A stretch of DNA of 64,000 nucleotides from Paenibacillus plantarum (GTDB lineage: Bacteria > Bacillota > Bacilli > Paenibacillales > NBRC-103111), in assembly GCF_013141695.1 (NCBI RefSeq), contig NZ_WHNY01000040.1, positions 124,001 through 188,000 on the forward strand. Direction: 5' to 3'. The notes beneath the pieces were generated by a model, which worked only from the letters and a program-made list of their open reading frames with translations, made no database searches and was not told the origin of the DNA. The translations under genes were made by a program, and so were the position numbers. Positions 32,968 to 42,215 of the stretch are shown piece after piece; the stretch's first letter is position 1, and every line of letters begins with the position of its first letter.

Positions 32968-33855
32968 CTACACATACTGAACGACCGTGAACATGCCACC
33001 TGTCGGCTTCGTCATGTTATTCGATGTATGATGCGGCATATGACAATGAAGCGGCCAAACGCCAGGATTATGCGCTGAAAATTCAATATCGGTGGTGACT
33101 CCGCTAGGCACTAGTATCGTGTTGCGCAGTTCTCTATTGAAATGAGGTATCGTGTTCCCATCTGCTGCTGCCACCCAGAACTGATGTCCATGAAAATGGA
33201 TGGGATGCGCATTCATCCCGATATTCCCAAAGCGAATGCGCACTTCCTCTCCATAACGGACGGGTAACGGAGTTGTATGTGGAAAGCAGCGACCGTTCAT
33301 CGTAAAAAAGTTAAAACCATCCGACATCGTATCCAGCTCAAATTGCCCCGTCTTCACCACGCCTTTTTCCATCCCTTTTAAGTGAAACTCTTGCAGCATA
33401 ATGAAATAATCGCGCTGGGCACTGTATTCATAGGGATCCTCAATGATAAAGCCTCCACCTAAGCCCATTAACTCTTGAAAAGCAGCGTCAACATGGGTGT
33501 GATACATATGTGTACCTGGTGGATTAACAATTTGAAAATGATAGTCAAAAAACTTTCCTTGTTCGATATAAGGCGAAGGTTCAACGGCCGGCACCCCGTC
33601 CATGCGATTCGGCACATCGAGCCCATGCCAGTGCACACTTGTAGCTTCCGGCAGCCGATTGTGGACACGAATTGTCACCCAATCACCGGGAAACACACGA
33701 ATCGTCGGCCCTGGGATGCTGCCGTTGTAGCCCCACCCTTTCATGAACACGCCTGGGAGAATTTCTTGCACAACTGGCTCAGCGACCAGCTCAAAAAACT
33801 TCACTCCCTGCACAATGACACAGCTAAGATCTCGCAGATCCGGTGATACGACCAT
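32968..33855 (-). CDS. Two-domain multicopper oxidase
   Basis: 295 residues, ATG 33855 with GGAGG upstream. Copper ligands: HWHG (about residue 77), HTH (about 118), HPIHFHGH (about 217) and HCHMPHH (about 269), the four conserved blocks of laccase-type enzymes in a short two-cupredoxin protein. The last block lacks the usual HCHxxxH tail spacing and has GGM close by. No signal peptide is visible, so it may act in the cytoplasm or be exported with a partner. Function could be phenol or metal oxidation. Single gene upstream of msrAB's stop. Confidence 0.85.
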   Translation of the reverse strand: MVVSPDLRDLSCVIVQGVKFFELVAEPVVQEILPGVFMKGWGYNGSIPGPTIRVFPGDWVTIRVHNRLPEATSVHWHGLDVPNRMDGVPAVEPSPYIEQGKFFDYHFQIVNPPGTHMYHTHVDAAFQELMGLGGGFIIEDPYEYSAQRDYFIMLQEFHLKGMEKGVVKTGQFELDTMSDGFNFFTMNGRCFPHTTPLPVRYGEEVRIRFGNIGMNAHPIHFHGHQFWVAAADGNTIPHFNRELRNTILVPSGVTTDIEFSAHNPGVWPLHCHMPHHTSNNMTKPTGGMFTVVQYV

Positions 33856-33926
33856 GGCAACTCCCTCCGTTTCAACGCGCCATAGTTAAATGTATGCGGG
33901 AACGGTTGAGACTTACCAGTATAGCC

Positions 33927-34910
33927 TTACTTCTGGTCGAAGAATCGAAGATAAGCGCCGTAGCCTTCCTTCTCCATGTCAGCCAGTGGAATGAATCGCA
34001 ATGAAGCTGAATTGATGCAATAACGAAGACCATTTGGACCTGGACCATCATTAAAAACGTGACCCAAATGCGAATCCGCCTCTGTGCTTCGTACTTCTGT
34101 ACGGATCATAAAGTGACTTGTATCCGTTACTTCTTTCACATGTCCTTCGAATAAGGGCTGTGTGAAACTTGGCCAGCCGCAGCCTGAATCGAATTTATCA
34201 TAAGAGGTAAATAAGGGCTCTCCTGAAACGATATCCACGTAGAGACCTTTTTCTTTGTGGTCATGGAATTCATTTTGGAAAGGACGCTCAGTCGCATTAT
34301 TCTGGGTTACCTCAAATTGCAGAGGTGTGAGTGCTTTCTTGCGCTCTTCTTTATCCTTCGCTGTGTTCCAAAATTGGGAGATATACGCATCGCGTCCTGA
34401 ACCTTTACGGTAGGCTTTGTAGTGAGACGGATTTTTGTGATGATAATCTTGATGATACTCTTCCCCTGGATAAAATGCTTCCGCATCAATCCGCTCGATT
34501 TCCGTCACAATTGGACGATCGAATCGACCGCTGTTCTGCAGCGCTTGTTTGGACGCCTCAGCTTTAGCGAACTGCTCATCGCTATGGGCAAATATCGCCG
34601 TACGATACGATGATCCCCTATCGTGAAATTGTCCGCCAGCATCGGTCGGATCAATTTGACGCCAGTACGTTTCAAGCAATTTGTCATAAGGGTACAATTC
34701 AGGATCGAATGTGATTTGCACAGCTTCCGCATGCCCCGTTGTCTCGGAACAAACTTCTTTATACGTCGGATTGGTCGTGTGTCCACCGATATATCCGGAA
34801 ACAACAGAAATAATGCCTGGCAGTGACTCGAAAGGCGTCACCATACACCAGAAACAACCTCCTGCAAACGTCGCTTTATCTAAATGAACTTCATGGATGT
34901 GATTTGTCAT
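33927..34910 (-). CDS. msrAB: Bifunctional methionine sulfoxide reductase MsrA-MsrB
   Basis: 327 residues from ATG 34910 (AGAGGTGG upstream). MsrA domain first ([12 protein letters not shown], catalytic Cys; [25 protein letters not shown]), then MsrB (about 185-327: [31 protein letters not shown] with the MsrB catalytic Cys). The zinc-binding CxxC pairs of many MsrB proteins are absent. Repairs oxidised S- and R-methionine; no signal peptide, so cytoplasmic. Confidence 0.95.
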   Translation of the reverse strand: MTNHIHEVHLDKATFAGGCFWCMVTPFESLPGIISVVSGYIGGHTTNPTYKEVCSETTGHAEAVQITFDPELYPYDKLLETYWRQIDPTDAGGQFHDRGSSYRTAIFAHSDEQFAKAEASKQALQNSGRFDRPIVTEIERIDAEAFYPGEEYHQDYHHKNPSHYKAYRKGSGRDAYISQFWNTAKDKEERKKALTPLQFEVTQNNATERPFQNEFHDHKEKGLYVDIVSGEPLFTSYDKFDSGCGWPSFTQPLFEGHVKEVTDTSHFMIRTEVRSTEADSHLGHVFNDGPGPNGLRYCINSASLRFIPLADMEKEGYGAYLRFFDQK

Positions 34911-34977
34911 GTTTATTGCCACCTCTTTCTCAAAGTATCCTCTTATCATACCAAAAGTTTTCGGTATAACCAAAAAA

Positions 34978-35001
34978 CACCGTTCATCGGGATGAACGGT
35001 G
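34978..35001 (-). terminator. Terminator after the pyrophosphatase gene
   Basis: CACCGTTCATC pairs with GATGAACGGTG; on the minus strand TTTTTTGG follows. Confidence 0.9.
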
Positions 35002-35030
35002 CTCAATTATTGCCGATTTTACCATATATC

Positions 35031-35963
35031 CTACAGGTTGTTGAAAATGTCTGTAAGCACAGGTACGATTTGTGATTTACGCGAAACAACGCCTTTAAGT
35101 ACAGCTTTGTTATCTACTAGAGAAACGTTGTATGCTTTCTCAACTGCGTCCGCTTTACGTCCAAGAGCAAGACCTACGGAGTCATTGTTCAAAATGTCCG
35201 TAACAACGAACAAGAACAAGTCTAGGTTTTTCTCAGCGATAATCGCTTGAAGCGCCGTTTCGATTTCAGCTTGCCCAGAAAGAACATCGTTCACATCAAC
35301 CGCGTTGACTTGTGCGATTTCAGCTTTATAGCTGCCCATTTGGAATTCTTTGGCATCCAAAGAAATCAACTGTGCAACCGTTTTGTCGCTAAGATCCGCG
35401 CCTGCTTTCAGCATGTTCAGACCATACACTTCAGCGTCTACACCAGCGATGGCAGCTAGCTCACGTGCAGCAGCAACGTCTTGCTCCGTGCAAGTTGGAG
35501 ATTTGAATAGCAAAGAATCAGAAATGATAGCAGAAAGCATCAAACCAGCGATGTCAGCATCGATGGAAACACCGTTTTCTTTGTACAATTTATTTAAAAT
35601 CGTTGCTGTACAACCAACCGGCTCTGCGCGGTAGTAAAGCGGGTGGCTCGTCTCGAAATTAGCAATACGGTGGTGGTCAATGACTTCCACTACACGTACT
35701 TGATCGATGTCGCTAGCGCTTTGTTGGCGCTCAACGTGGTCAACCAAGATGACATTTGCTGCTTCGTTCGCAACAGTTTGAACTTCACGTGGAGCTGCAA
35801 CTTTAAACGTATCAAGTGCAAATTGCGTTTCGCCGTTAATGGAACCTAGACGAACTGCTTCTACTTCTTGTCCTAATTTTGTTTTCAGTGCTGCATAAGC
35901 AATTGCGGATGTGATTGAATCAGTGTCCGGATTTTTATGTCCGAAAATAAGTGTTTTTGACAT
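35031..35963 (-). CDS. ppaC: Manganese-dependent inorganic pyrophosphatase (family II)
   Basis: 310 residues from ATG 35963 (AAGGAG upstream). DHH-family metal motifs: [29 protein letters not shown], and the C-terminal SRKSQIVP of the DHHA2 domain. Hydrolyses pyrophosphate to pull biosynthetic reactions forward. Length and motif order are typical. Own terminator; monocistronic. Confidence 0.96.
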   Translation of the reverse strand: MSKTLIFGHKNPDTDSITSAIAYAALKTKLGQEVEAVRLGSINGETQFALDTFKVAAPREVQTVANEAANVILVDHVERQQSASDIDQVRVVEVIDHHRIANFETSHPLYYRAEPVGCTATILNKLYKENGVSIDADIAGLMLSAIISDSLLFKSPTCTEQDVAAARELAAIAGVDAEVYGLNMLKAGADLSDKTVAQLISLDAKEFQMGSYKAEIAQVNAVDVNDVLSGQAEIETALQAIIAEKNLDLFLFVVTDILNNDSVGLALGRKADAVEKAYNVSLVDNKAVLKGVVSRKSQIVPVLTDIFNNL

Positions 35964-36129
35964 TGTACGACTCCTTAAACGACACATTTTAGTGAGAGTG
36001 CTTATCATCTCTATATACGATTATACTCAAAAATTCGGGTAAATCCACTATTAAACGCGTAGTGTTCATAAATCCACTTGAAATGCTTGGTAATATCGAC
36101 ACAAAAGCAAGGGATATACCAAATCTCGC

Positions 36130-36891
36130 TTACGAGGTCGTCGCTTCGGTTACTTGCTGCACCCAGTCTTCGAATGGTTTTTGGCTGTCTACGACAATGC
36201 GATGCAGCTTCAGCGGGGGTTGATCCGACGAAGCCCAGCCCTCTAAGGTCGTGAAAGCATAGCGAAATTTAGCCTTTCGTAAAATACTTAACGTTGTGCG
36301 GTTGAACTCGCCGTACGGGTAAGCGAACGTATTCGCTGATTTCCCCAGCTCTTGCTCAATCTGGGTGCGCGCAGCGAGTATCTCCTCGCGCTGCGCTTTT
36401 TTGCTGAGCATGGGCAGATGAGGGTGCGTCACGGTGTGTGACGCAATATCCCAACCTGCTGCGCTCAGCTGTTTGATTTGTGGCCAGGTAAGGTAACCTG
36501 GCGTATTGACAAGGCCCGTCGACACGTACAGCGTCGCCGGAAAGCCGTGTTGCTGGAGGATGGGCAACGCCACCTCCGCGTTATTGGCATAGCCGTCATC
36601 GAACGTGAGCAGCACGGGGTGAGCCGGTGACGGCATTTTGTTTGTGATGACGCTGGCGAATTCGGCCAGTGTCATCGGGGTGTAGTGATGCGCGGCCAAA
36701 TAGTCCATTTGGCGCACGAATGTATCGGGGTGGAGCACGTACGTGTTCCCCGGGGCCACCCCGATGCTGTGGTAGTTCAGCACGGGAATGGCGACCCCGT
36801 GCTTAGCCTTCGCCGGCGTGGCGAAGCACGCCAGGAGGATGCCCGCGAGCAGCAACGCTGCGCGGGCTTTCTTATTCTTCCAAAGGTTCAT
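36130..36891 (-). CDS. Secreted polysaccharide deacetylase
   Basis: 253 residues. N-terminal signal (KKARAALLLAGILLACFATPAKA), then a NodB-homology domain: LNYHSIG, TFDDGY (catalytic Asp and metal Asp), SHTVTHPHLPML with the metal histidines, and FAYPYGEFN. Lies outside the membrane and probably removes N-acetyl groups from wall or exopolysaccharide. G+C-rich compared with its neighbours. Upstream is a gap with repeats. Confidence 0.92.
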   Translation of the reverse strand: MNLWKNKKARAALLLAGILLACFATPAKAKHGVAIPVLNYHSIGVAPGNTYVLHPDTFVRQMDYLAAHHYTPMTLAEFASVITNKMPSPAHPVLLTFDDGYANNAEVALPILQQHGFPATLYVSTGLVNTPGYLTWPQIKQLSAAGWDIASHTVTHPHLPMLSKKAQREEILAARTQIEQELGKSANTFAYPYGEFNRTTLSILRKAKFRYAFTTLEGWASSDQPPLKLHRIVVDSQKPFEDWVQQVTEATTS

Positions 36892-37039
36892 CTTAGGTCG
36901 CCTACCTCTATATGAACATGAATGTTCACTGATTGATCTCCTAAGCCTCCCCCATCAACCCTGCGAATATGCAAAAAATCCCAAGTACTTAAGCTACTTA
37001 TCAACACTTTATCACTGGTGATAACGTTAGCGATGTACT

Positions 37040-37235
37040 GGGAGCTGCGTTAGTCCGATATTTTCGAATTAAAACGAAGGGTACTAGTAAAAAATGACCA
37101 TTAGTCCGATTCCGCCGAACTATTTGGCCATTTTCCCCGCGCGAGGGTCTCCCTAACTCGATTTCTTCGACTTAGGGAGGCGCAGTTCGCCATTCGGAGC
37201 CCTGTAAATCGATTTTTTCGACTTACACAGCCATA
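37040..37235. repeat. Intergenic hairpin repeats of two related types
   Basis: TTAGTCCGATATTTTCGAAT and TTAGTCCGATTCCGCCGAAC occur at about 37050 and 37112. Then two hairpins share a TCGATTTNTTCGACTTA-like core but differ in outer stem: CTCCCTAA/TTAGGGAG (37149-37179) and CTGTAAA/TTACACAG (37202-37230). Fills most of the 346-base gap; 36892-37039 shows nothing I can name. Confidence 0.7.
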
Positions 37236-37237
37236 CC

Positions 37238-37783
37238 TCAGCCTTCCCCCGCCAACTGAATCAACTTATTCACCGTCTCCCAATTTCGAGTGGTCGCAGC
37301 CATACCAAGCTTCTTCTCGATAAAGTTGTTGCTGAATTTGGAGTCGCCGTAGTTTTTGCGAATGAGCAGATATACGGTCAATCCCTTGACGTGATACTCG
37401 TCAACTTCACTCTGCGCAGCATCTAACTTAGCAAGCCCCGCATCCGTCGGAACTTGCGATAAGAAGGTAACGTATCTTTGCTCATTCGCATCCACATTCA
37501 CAGTCGGATAGGGTGTGTCTTGTACCACCTCTTGCAGCTCCGCAGGGGTTCGAATGATGACCGGAATATCAAACGTCAGCTGTTCCTTCAACTCATGTAC
37601 GATCCGATCTCGAAGGGTCGCAGCATCTGCTTCTTCAGCATCAAAAATCACGTTCCCACTCTGAATATAGGTACTCACATTCGTAAATGCCATAGATTCG
37701 AAGAGCTGCCTAAGCCTGTCCATTTTAATAATTTTCTGACCACTTACATTAATTCCACGCAGCATAGCGACGTATCGCGCCAT
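37238..37783 (-). CDS. DUF1697 family protein
   Basis: 181 residues. The family starts in the same way: ARYVAMLRGINVSGQKIIKMDRLRQLFE, then FTNVSTYIQSGNVIFDA, and the later FSNNFIEKKLGMAATTRNWETVNKLIQLA. Cytoplasmic, no known biochemical function. GGGAGG before the ATG. Same strand as the HAD gene upstream; 46 bases apart. Confidence 0.93.
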   Translation of the reverse strand: MARYVAMLRGINVSGQKIIKMDRLRQLFESMAFTNVSTYIQSGNVIFDAEEADAATLRDRIVHELKEQLTFDIPVIIRTPAELQEVVQDTPYPTVNVDANEQRYVTFLSQVPTDAGLAKLDAAQSEVDEYHVKGLTVYLLIRKNYGDSKFSNNFIEKKLGMAATTRNWETVNKLIQLAGEG

Positions 37784-37829
37784 AGATTTCCCTCCCTAAT
37801 CACTCATTCTACTCACCAATTCCCACAAC

Positions 37830-38720
37830 TTACCCTACCTCATTTACATGCGTTCCATCGATACAGGCAGCGATATAAACAGCTACGCCATCCTCATCAT
37901 TACTCACGACGATCTCATCCGCTAATAGCAAAATCTCAGGATGCGCATTCGCGACTGCAACTTTACGACCTGCCTCAAGAAACATGCCTGTATCGTTCAA
38001 ATTATCACCGAATGCCGTCACATCCTCGGACGTGCATCCAACGAGCTCAGCCCATAACCGCAGACCCATCTGCTTATTTGCTTCGGGATGACTGAATTCA
38101 AGGAAATAATGCCCAGCAATATAATTATCCTTCATCAAATGAATATGAACCTCAGAACCCAACACTTCCTGAACCGCAGTTTTCAAAGGTAGAAGCTCCT
38201 CCAACAGCCCGATATATGTCAGAATTAGCGTTCGCAATGTTTCCGTACAGTGGAGCTCATCCACCTCTCGAAATCTCGGATCATTCGGTCGACTAGCCAA
38301 GAATTGAAGGTCACCAGTTCGCTCCAATTTCTCATGATGTACCCGCTCGTTATCCTGCTCATCGAGTGCAAACAGCAGCGGTGTGATTCCAAAACTTTTG
38401 CCCAATTGAATAATCGCATTACTCCGCTCACAGCCCAGCCAACGCCCGCCAATGACCCGCTTCTCCAACGGATCAAACAACATAGCCCCATTATATAAAA
38501 CTAGTGGATACCGCCATGGTATGTCCGAAACCACAGCCTGCGAGCTCTGATAACTTCGTGCAGTCGCATAACTAATGACAGCCCCCTGCTCAAGCGCTTG
38601 CGTTATTACACGTATCGTAAAGTCCGATGGCTTTGCATTGGCGTTCAACAAGGTTCCATCCAAATCGGTTAAGAAAAAGTTAGGATCCTTTTTATGAACA
38701 AACATATTCTCCAAGCTCAT
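37830..38720 (-). CDS. HAD superfamily hydrolase, Cof-like
   Basis: 296 residues. FLTDLDGTLLN (nucleophile Asp and acid Asp), SYATARSY, a C2-type cap in the middle (FGITPLLFALDEQDNERVHH), SHPEANKQMGLRLW (conserved Lys) and TAFGDNLNDTGMF. Acts on small phosphorylated metabolites; substrate unknown. The ATG has TTGGAGG seven bases before it. A divergent gene's leader overlaps its 5' end. Confidence 0.92.
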   Translation of the reverse strand: MSLENMFVHKKDPNFFLTDLDGTLLNANAKPSDFTIRVITQALEQGAVISYATARSYQSSQAVVSDIPWRYPLVLYNGAMLFDPLEKRVIGGRWLGCERSNAIIQLGKSFGITPLLFALDEQDNERVHHEKLERTGDLQFLASRPNDPRFREVDELHCTETLRTLILTYIGLLEELLPLKTAVQEVLGSEVHIHLMKDNYIAGHYFLEFSHPEANKQMGLRLWAELVGCTSEDVTAFGDNLNDTGMFLEAGRKVAVANAHPEILLLADEIVVSNDEDGVAVYIAACIDGTHVNEVG

Positions 38721-38888
38721 GGCCCTTCCTCCAAGTCCCCTGTTTTATCTGTCTACATTTTTATCCATTCATTATATCATAAACACATGGAAAATTTGCC
38801 TTTGCCTCGACCCTCTATCATTTTCAATCGCAATCAATTTGATTTATACTTAGGTCAATTATTCCAAAACAGAAAGGATACGGATCAC

Positions 38889-39665
38889 ATGGCGCACCAG
38901 CCAGCAGCGACGAATTATGAAATCGCACAAGTGTGTTTACTCGCGGGTAAAATCATGCTGGAAAACGGCGGCGAAACCTATCGGGTTGAAGATACGATGA
39001 CTCGTGTGGCTGAGGCTTTTGGTATTCCAAATTCGCATAGCTTTGTCACGCCTACGGGCATCATTTTCTCGATTGATGGGCCTGAGCAGACAACCCGACT
39101 CATTCGGATTTCTTCGCGATCAACGGATTTAAGGAAAGTAACGGTCGTGAATGCCATTTCTCGCAAAATCAGTCAAGGTGAGCTATCACCGACAGCCGCC
39201 TACCAGGAGCTTGAGGCTCTAAGTGCCGATACACGTAGATATCCCGCGTGGTTACAGGCTTTAGCAGCTGCGATTGCGAGCGGTTGTTTTCTCATCATGT
39301 TTCAAGGGACGTGGTCCGATTTCTTCCCGGCCTTCATTGCCGGTGGTGCTGGCACCATATCGCTGACTTTCTTCCATCGTTTAGTCCCTATCAAATTTTT
39401 CGCTGAATTTCTCGCATCCTTAATCATTGGACTCATTGCCTATTTAACGGTCAAAACAGGGTTAGGTCATAATCTAGATAAGATTATTATTGGCTCCGTC
39501 ATGCCGCTCGTGCCTGGGCTCCTGATTACCAATGCCGTGCGCGATTTGATGGCAGGACATTTCGTATCGGGCGTGTCCAAAGGCGCGGAAGCATTCTTAA
39601 CCGCATTCGCGATCGGCGCAGGAATAGCTTTTGTATTGACATTTTATCCAGGGAAGGGGTTCTAG
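38889..39665 (+). CDS. Threonine/serine exporter family, large component (YjjP-like)
   Basis: 258 residues. A soluble N-terminal part with AQVCLLAGKIMLENGGETYRVEDTM and VTPTGIIFSIDG, then five membrane segments. ThrE/YjjP-type proteins export serine, threonine or succinate and are split in two genes in many Firmicutes. ATG 38889 has AAAGGA upstream; the longer frame runs through an untranslated leader. The partner starts two bases after the stop. Confidence 0.9.
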   Translation: MAHQPAATNYEIAQVCLLAGKIMLENGGETYRVEDTMTRVAEAFGIPNSHSFVTPTGIIFSIDGPEQTTRLIRISSRSTDLRKVTVVNAISRKISQGELSPTAAYQELEALSADTRRYPAWLQALAAAIASGCFLIMFQGTWSDFFPAFIAGGAGTISLTFFHRLVPIKFFAEFLASLIIGLIAYLTVKTGLGHNLDKIIIGSVMPLVPGLLITNAVRDLMAGHFVSGVSKGAEAFLTAFAIGAGIAFVLTFYPGKGF

Positions 39666-39666
39666 T

Positions 39667-40098
39667 ATGGACATGTTGGAACAACTCGTAACTAGTTTCA
39701 TTTCGACGTCCGCTTTCGGCATCATTTTCAATGTACCTCGTAAAACGCTTGTACAATGCGGGTTTGTTGGGATGATTGGCTGGATGCTCTATTTCTCTTT
39801 TCAAAAAACGTATCTAGATCCTATCCTAGCCACACTCATTGCGTCCTTTGTTGTCACGATTATTTCTCAATTTTTCGCGAAAATATATAAAACACCCGTC
39901 ATCGTATTCAGTGTCTCTGGTATTATCCCTCTAGTCCCAGGTGGACTAGCTTATGACGCCATGCGCAATGTCGTTCAAAATCATTACGATGTCGCTGTGC
40001 AGCTCGCTGCGAAAGCTTTTTTGCTCTCTGGGGCCATCGCCATTGGACTGGTATTCTCAGAAGTCATAAACGTATTGTTAAGACGAATAAGAGCTTAA
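39667..40098 (+). CDS. Threonine/serine exporter family, small component (YjjB-like)
   Basis: 143 residues, four hydrophobic segments. SFISTSAFGIIFNVPRKTL, GMIGWMLYFSFQKTYLDP and VIVFSVSGIIPLVPGGLAYDAMRNV are typical of the YjjB/DUF3815 half. It is coupled to the YjjP-like gene (one-base gap) and has the GIIPLVPG motif repeated in its partner (MPLVPGLL), indicating a pseudo-duplicated transporter. Confidence 0.9.
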   Translation: MDMLEQLVTSFISTSAFGIIFNVPRKTLVQCGFVGMIGWMLYFSFQKTYLDPILATLIASFVVTIISQFFAKIYKTPVIVFSVSGIIPLVPGGLAYDAMRNVVQNHYDVAVQLAAKAFLLSGAIAIGLVFSEVINVLLRRIRA

Positions 40099-40247
40099 AC
40101 CAACCAAATAAACTAATAACGTTCTAATCATTAATAGTTTTTACCTATAACTCCAGTGTTTTTACATCTTGGATTTTTTCTTATCCGCCCTTTACACTAA
40201 GGGTATAGAACAAATAAGCCAGGGTTTGGAAATGGAGCTGAAACCAC

Positions 40248-40943
40248 ATGAACGACAACGCGAACCATCACATTTTAACGAAATTCGATGAAATTGCTCA
40301 AAAGTATGACAGCCAACGCAGAAAGTTGATTCCTTGCTTCGATGATTTTTACAATTCGGCCGCTTCTTTGGTCCAATTCGACCAGAAAGCACCACGTATT
40401 CTTGATTTAGGCGCAGGGACAGGACTTTTCTCATCCTATATGCTGCGTTCGTACCCAGAGGCGCGTTTAACATTGATTGACCTGTCGACAGGGATGCTGG
40501 ATATAGCCAAAGAAAGATTTGCAGATGCAAGGGCTTCGGAAGTAACTTACCATGTTGGTGATTATTCGACTTTTGAAGATGGAGAGCCTTATGATGCTAT
40601 CATCTCCTCGCTCTCCATTCATCATTTGGAAGATGAGGCTAAGCAAGCTCTGTATACAAATATTTTTCATTTATTAAAGCCAGGCGGGGTTTTCGTTAAT
40701 GCTGATCAAGTTTTAGGAAAAACACCCTTCCTTGATGGCTTGTACCGATCGGATTGGATCGCCAAGATTGAAGCAACGGATCTAACTCCAGAAGCGCTTC
40801 AAGCCGCCTATGAGCGTACGAAGCTGGACAGAATGGCTCCACTTGATACGCAGCTTGGCTGGCTTCGCGACTCAGGCTTTTCAGATGTGGATTGCGTTTA
40901 CAAGTCTTATAATTTTGTCGTGATGTTGGCTAGAAAGCTCTAA
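40248..40943 (+). CDS. Class I SAM-dependent methyltransferase
   Basis: 231 residues. ILDLGAGTGLFSSYML (SAM loop), LTLIDLSTGMLDIAKERF, YDAIISSLSIHHLEDEAKQALY and LLKPGGVFVNADQVLG are the canonical motifs I to III. Substrate unknown. GGAG lies about ten bases before the ATG. Single gene. Confidence 0.9.
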   Translation: MNDNANHHILTKFDEIAQKYDSQRRKLIPCFDDFYNSAASLVQFDQKAPRILDLGAGTGLFSSYMLRSYPEARLTLIDLSTGMLDIAKERFADARASEVTYHVGDYSTFEDGEPYDAIISSLSIHHLEDEAKQALYTNIFHLLKPGGVFVNADQVLGKTPFLDGLYRSDWIAKIEATDLTPEALQAAYERTKLDRMAPLDTQLGWLRDSGFSDVDCVYKSYNFVVMLARKL

Positions 40944-40993
40944 GTTAGCTAGAAAACTCTAATGTGTAGGTTGCTGTGATGGTTCTTTCCGCC

Positions 40994-41440
40994 TTACCAG
41001 ATTGTTGGCTTGGACACCATGAACCACATCATCGCAAGCGTAATGATCACATACAAGATCAAAGCTTTACGCAGCTTGTTTACGAGGAAATTACGATCTT
41101 CATGCGGAGCTTTGAGCTGGCGCAACAGTGGTGAGAATGCACGTGCAATGAAGTAAAGCGAAGCGACCATAATCAGGACCGTCGCGACAATCCAGGACGT
41201 TTTCCAACTCCAGGCTGTAATCCATGTCAGGATAATACCCGTTGCAACTAACACATGTCCTGCATGCTTCGTCAGTCGAACGGTAATCCGAAACGGCTCT
41301 AAGTAATCAGGCAGCGACTCGAAAGGTGCTCTACGAATAAGCGCTAGTAAAGGAAATAGAACGAAATAAGGGCCGATGCTTAATACAACGCTGAAAATAT
41401 GAATATAGAGCATGATAATATACCAAGACAAGTCGATCAT
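40994..41440 (-). CDS. Small multi-pass membrane protein
   Basis: About 148 residues from ATG 41440 (MIDLSWYIIML), with four membrane segments: IHIFSVVLSIGPYFVLFPLL, HAGHVLVATGIILTWITAW, IVATVLIMVASLYFIA and ALILYVIITLAMMWF. The arrangement with HAGH and GPY resembles small DUF2269/CopD-like or YjcA-like proteins but I cannot assign it. The ribosome site (AGATAGG) abuts the ATG, so an internal start at 41413 is possible. Confidence 0.65.
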   Translation of the reverse strand: MIDLSWYIIMLYIHIFSVVLSIGPYFVLFPLLALIRRAPFESLPDYLEPFRITVRLTKHAGHVLVATGIILTWITAWSWKTSWIVATVLIMVASLYFIARAFSPLLRQLKAPHEDRNFLVNKLRKALILYVIITLAMMWFMVSKPTIW

Positions 41441-41459
41441 CCTATCTGTAATGTGAATA

Positions 41460-41489
41460 AACCGTGTGAATCCAAGGATCCACACGGTT
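41460..41489 (-). terminator. Hairpin after the ASCH gene
   Basis: AACCGTGTG pairs with CACACGGTT around an 11-base loop containing GGATCC-like sequence. T-runs are weak on both sides. It separates the ASCH gene from the membrane protein downstream. Confidence 0.6.
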
Positions 41490-41496
41490 CTTTGTG

Positions 41497-41844
41497 TTAT
41501 TCGGCTTTTTGAAATTCGTGTACCCATACTTTCATCTGTGGCAGCCAAGGCATACCTGGATGCATTGCAAGAATACTGTCGCGATACTCATCAACGGTTT
41601 CGTGACCTTCTTGTTTCGCATGTTCAGGTGTTAGTTCACCCAAAGCTTGCTGATACACGTTGGTTACTGTAAAGGATGTACCTTGCAGATCCATAGTTTC
41701 ACCAATATCCGCATAACGTCCGTTGCGACGACAAGCCGTTTTTTGGCCAGCAAGCACTTTGCTTACTTCTGCTTCTTTCGTAACTAGTCGATCAATGGAA
41801 CACGTTTTTGGTGGTAAAGTCTCATTTACGTTCGTTTCACTCAT
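41497..41844 (-). CDS. ASCH domain protein
   Basis: 115 residues. The ASCH fold reads through AGQKTACRRNGRYADIGETMDL, FTVTNVYQQALGELTPEHAKQEG and ETVDEYRDSILAMHPG. ASCH domains are predicted RNA-binding or nucleoside-modifying modules (some act as amidohydrolases). AAAGGAGGGA lies upstream of the ATG. Single gene. Confidence 0.82.
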   Translation of the reverse strand: MSETNVNETLPPKTCSIDRLVTKEAEVSKVLAGQKTACRRNGRYADIGETMDLQGTSFTVTNVYQQALGELTPEHAKQEGHETVDEYRDSILAMHPGMPWLPQMKVWVHEFQKAE

Positions 41845-41933
41845 GTTGTTCCCTCCTTTTGCCAGTTTTCATTATAGCGAATCCGTTTCGCTTTGTCGAA
41901 CTGACACATTCCTTCTCGATCCTATAGGTGCAT

Positions 41934-42107
41934 TTACTCCCTCAAAGCTTCCTTCAGCTTCGTTGACATACTCTCCATAGAACCCGATGCAGGAGGCTTA
42001 ACACCGCGCAGTCGCGCGATTTCCGCCTTTAATCTCTCATTCTCAGACATCAACGTCTCAAGCTTGGCGATCATCTGATCGCGATCTAAGTGATCCCACT
42101 TCCCCAT
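41934..42107 (-). CDS. 57-residue coiled-coil protein
   Basis: From ATG 42107, with AAGGAGGGGTAAGG upstream. MIAKLETLMSENERLKAEIARL is a heptad-type coiled coil (about residues 11-33), followed by a short tail GVKPPASGSM and an amphipathic end. No family recognised. Possibly a partner or spore-related small protein. Longer upstream starts lack a ribosome site. Confidence 0.65.
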   Translation of the reverse strand: MGKWDHLDRDQMIAKLETLMSENERLKAEIARLRGVKPPASGSMESMSTKLKEALRE

Positions 42108-42215
42108 CCTTACCCCTCCTTGGCTCACAAATACCCCCTCCTCGCAAGTCGATCGTCCCATCGGATTCTCTCCATGCATCAAAGGGGGTGCTTCTTATTG
42201 CTAATCAAGTAGCAA

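Noticed and set aside
40110..40145. Terminator after the YjjB-like gene
   Set aside because: The AACTAATA/TTAATAGTT pairing is A+T-only and weak; not listed as a feature.
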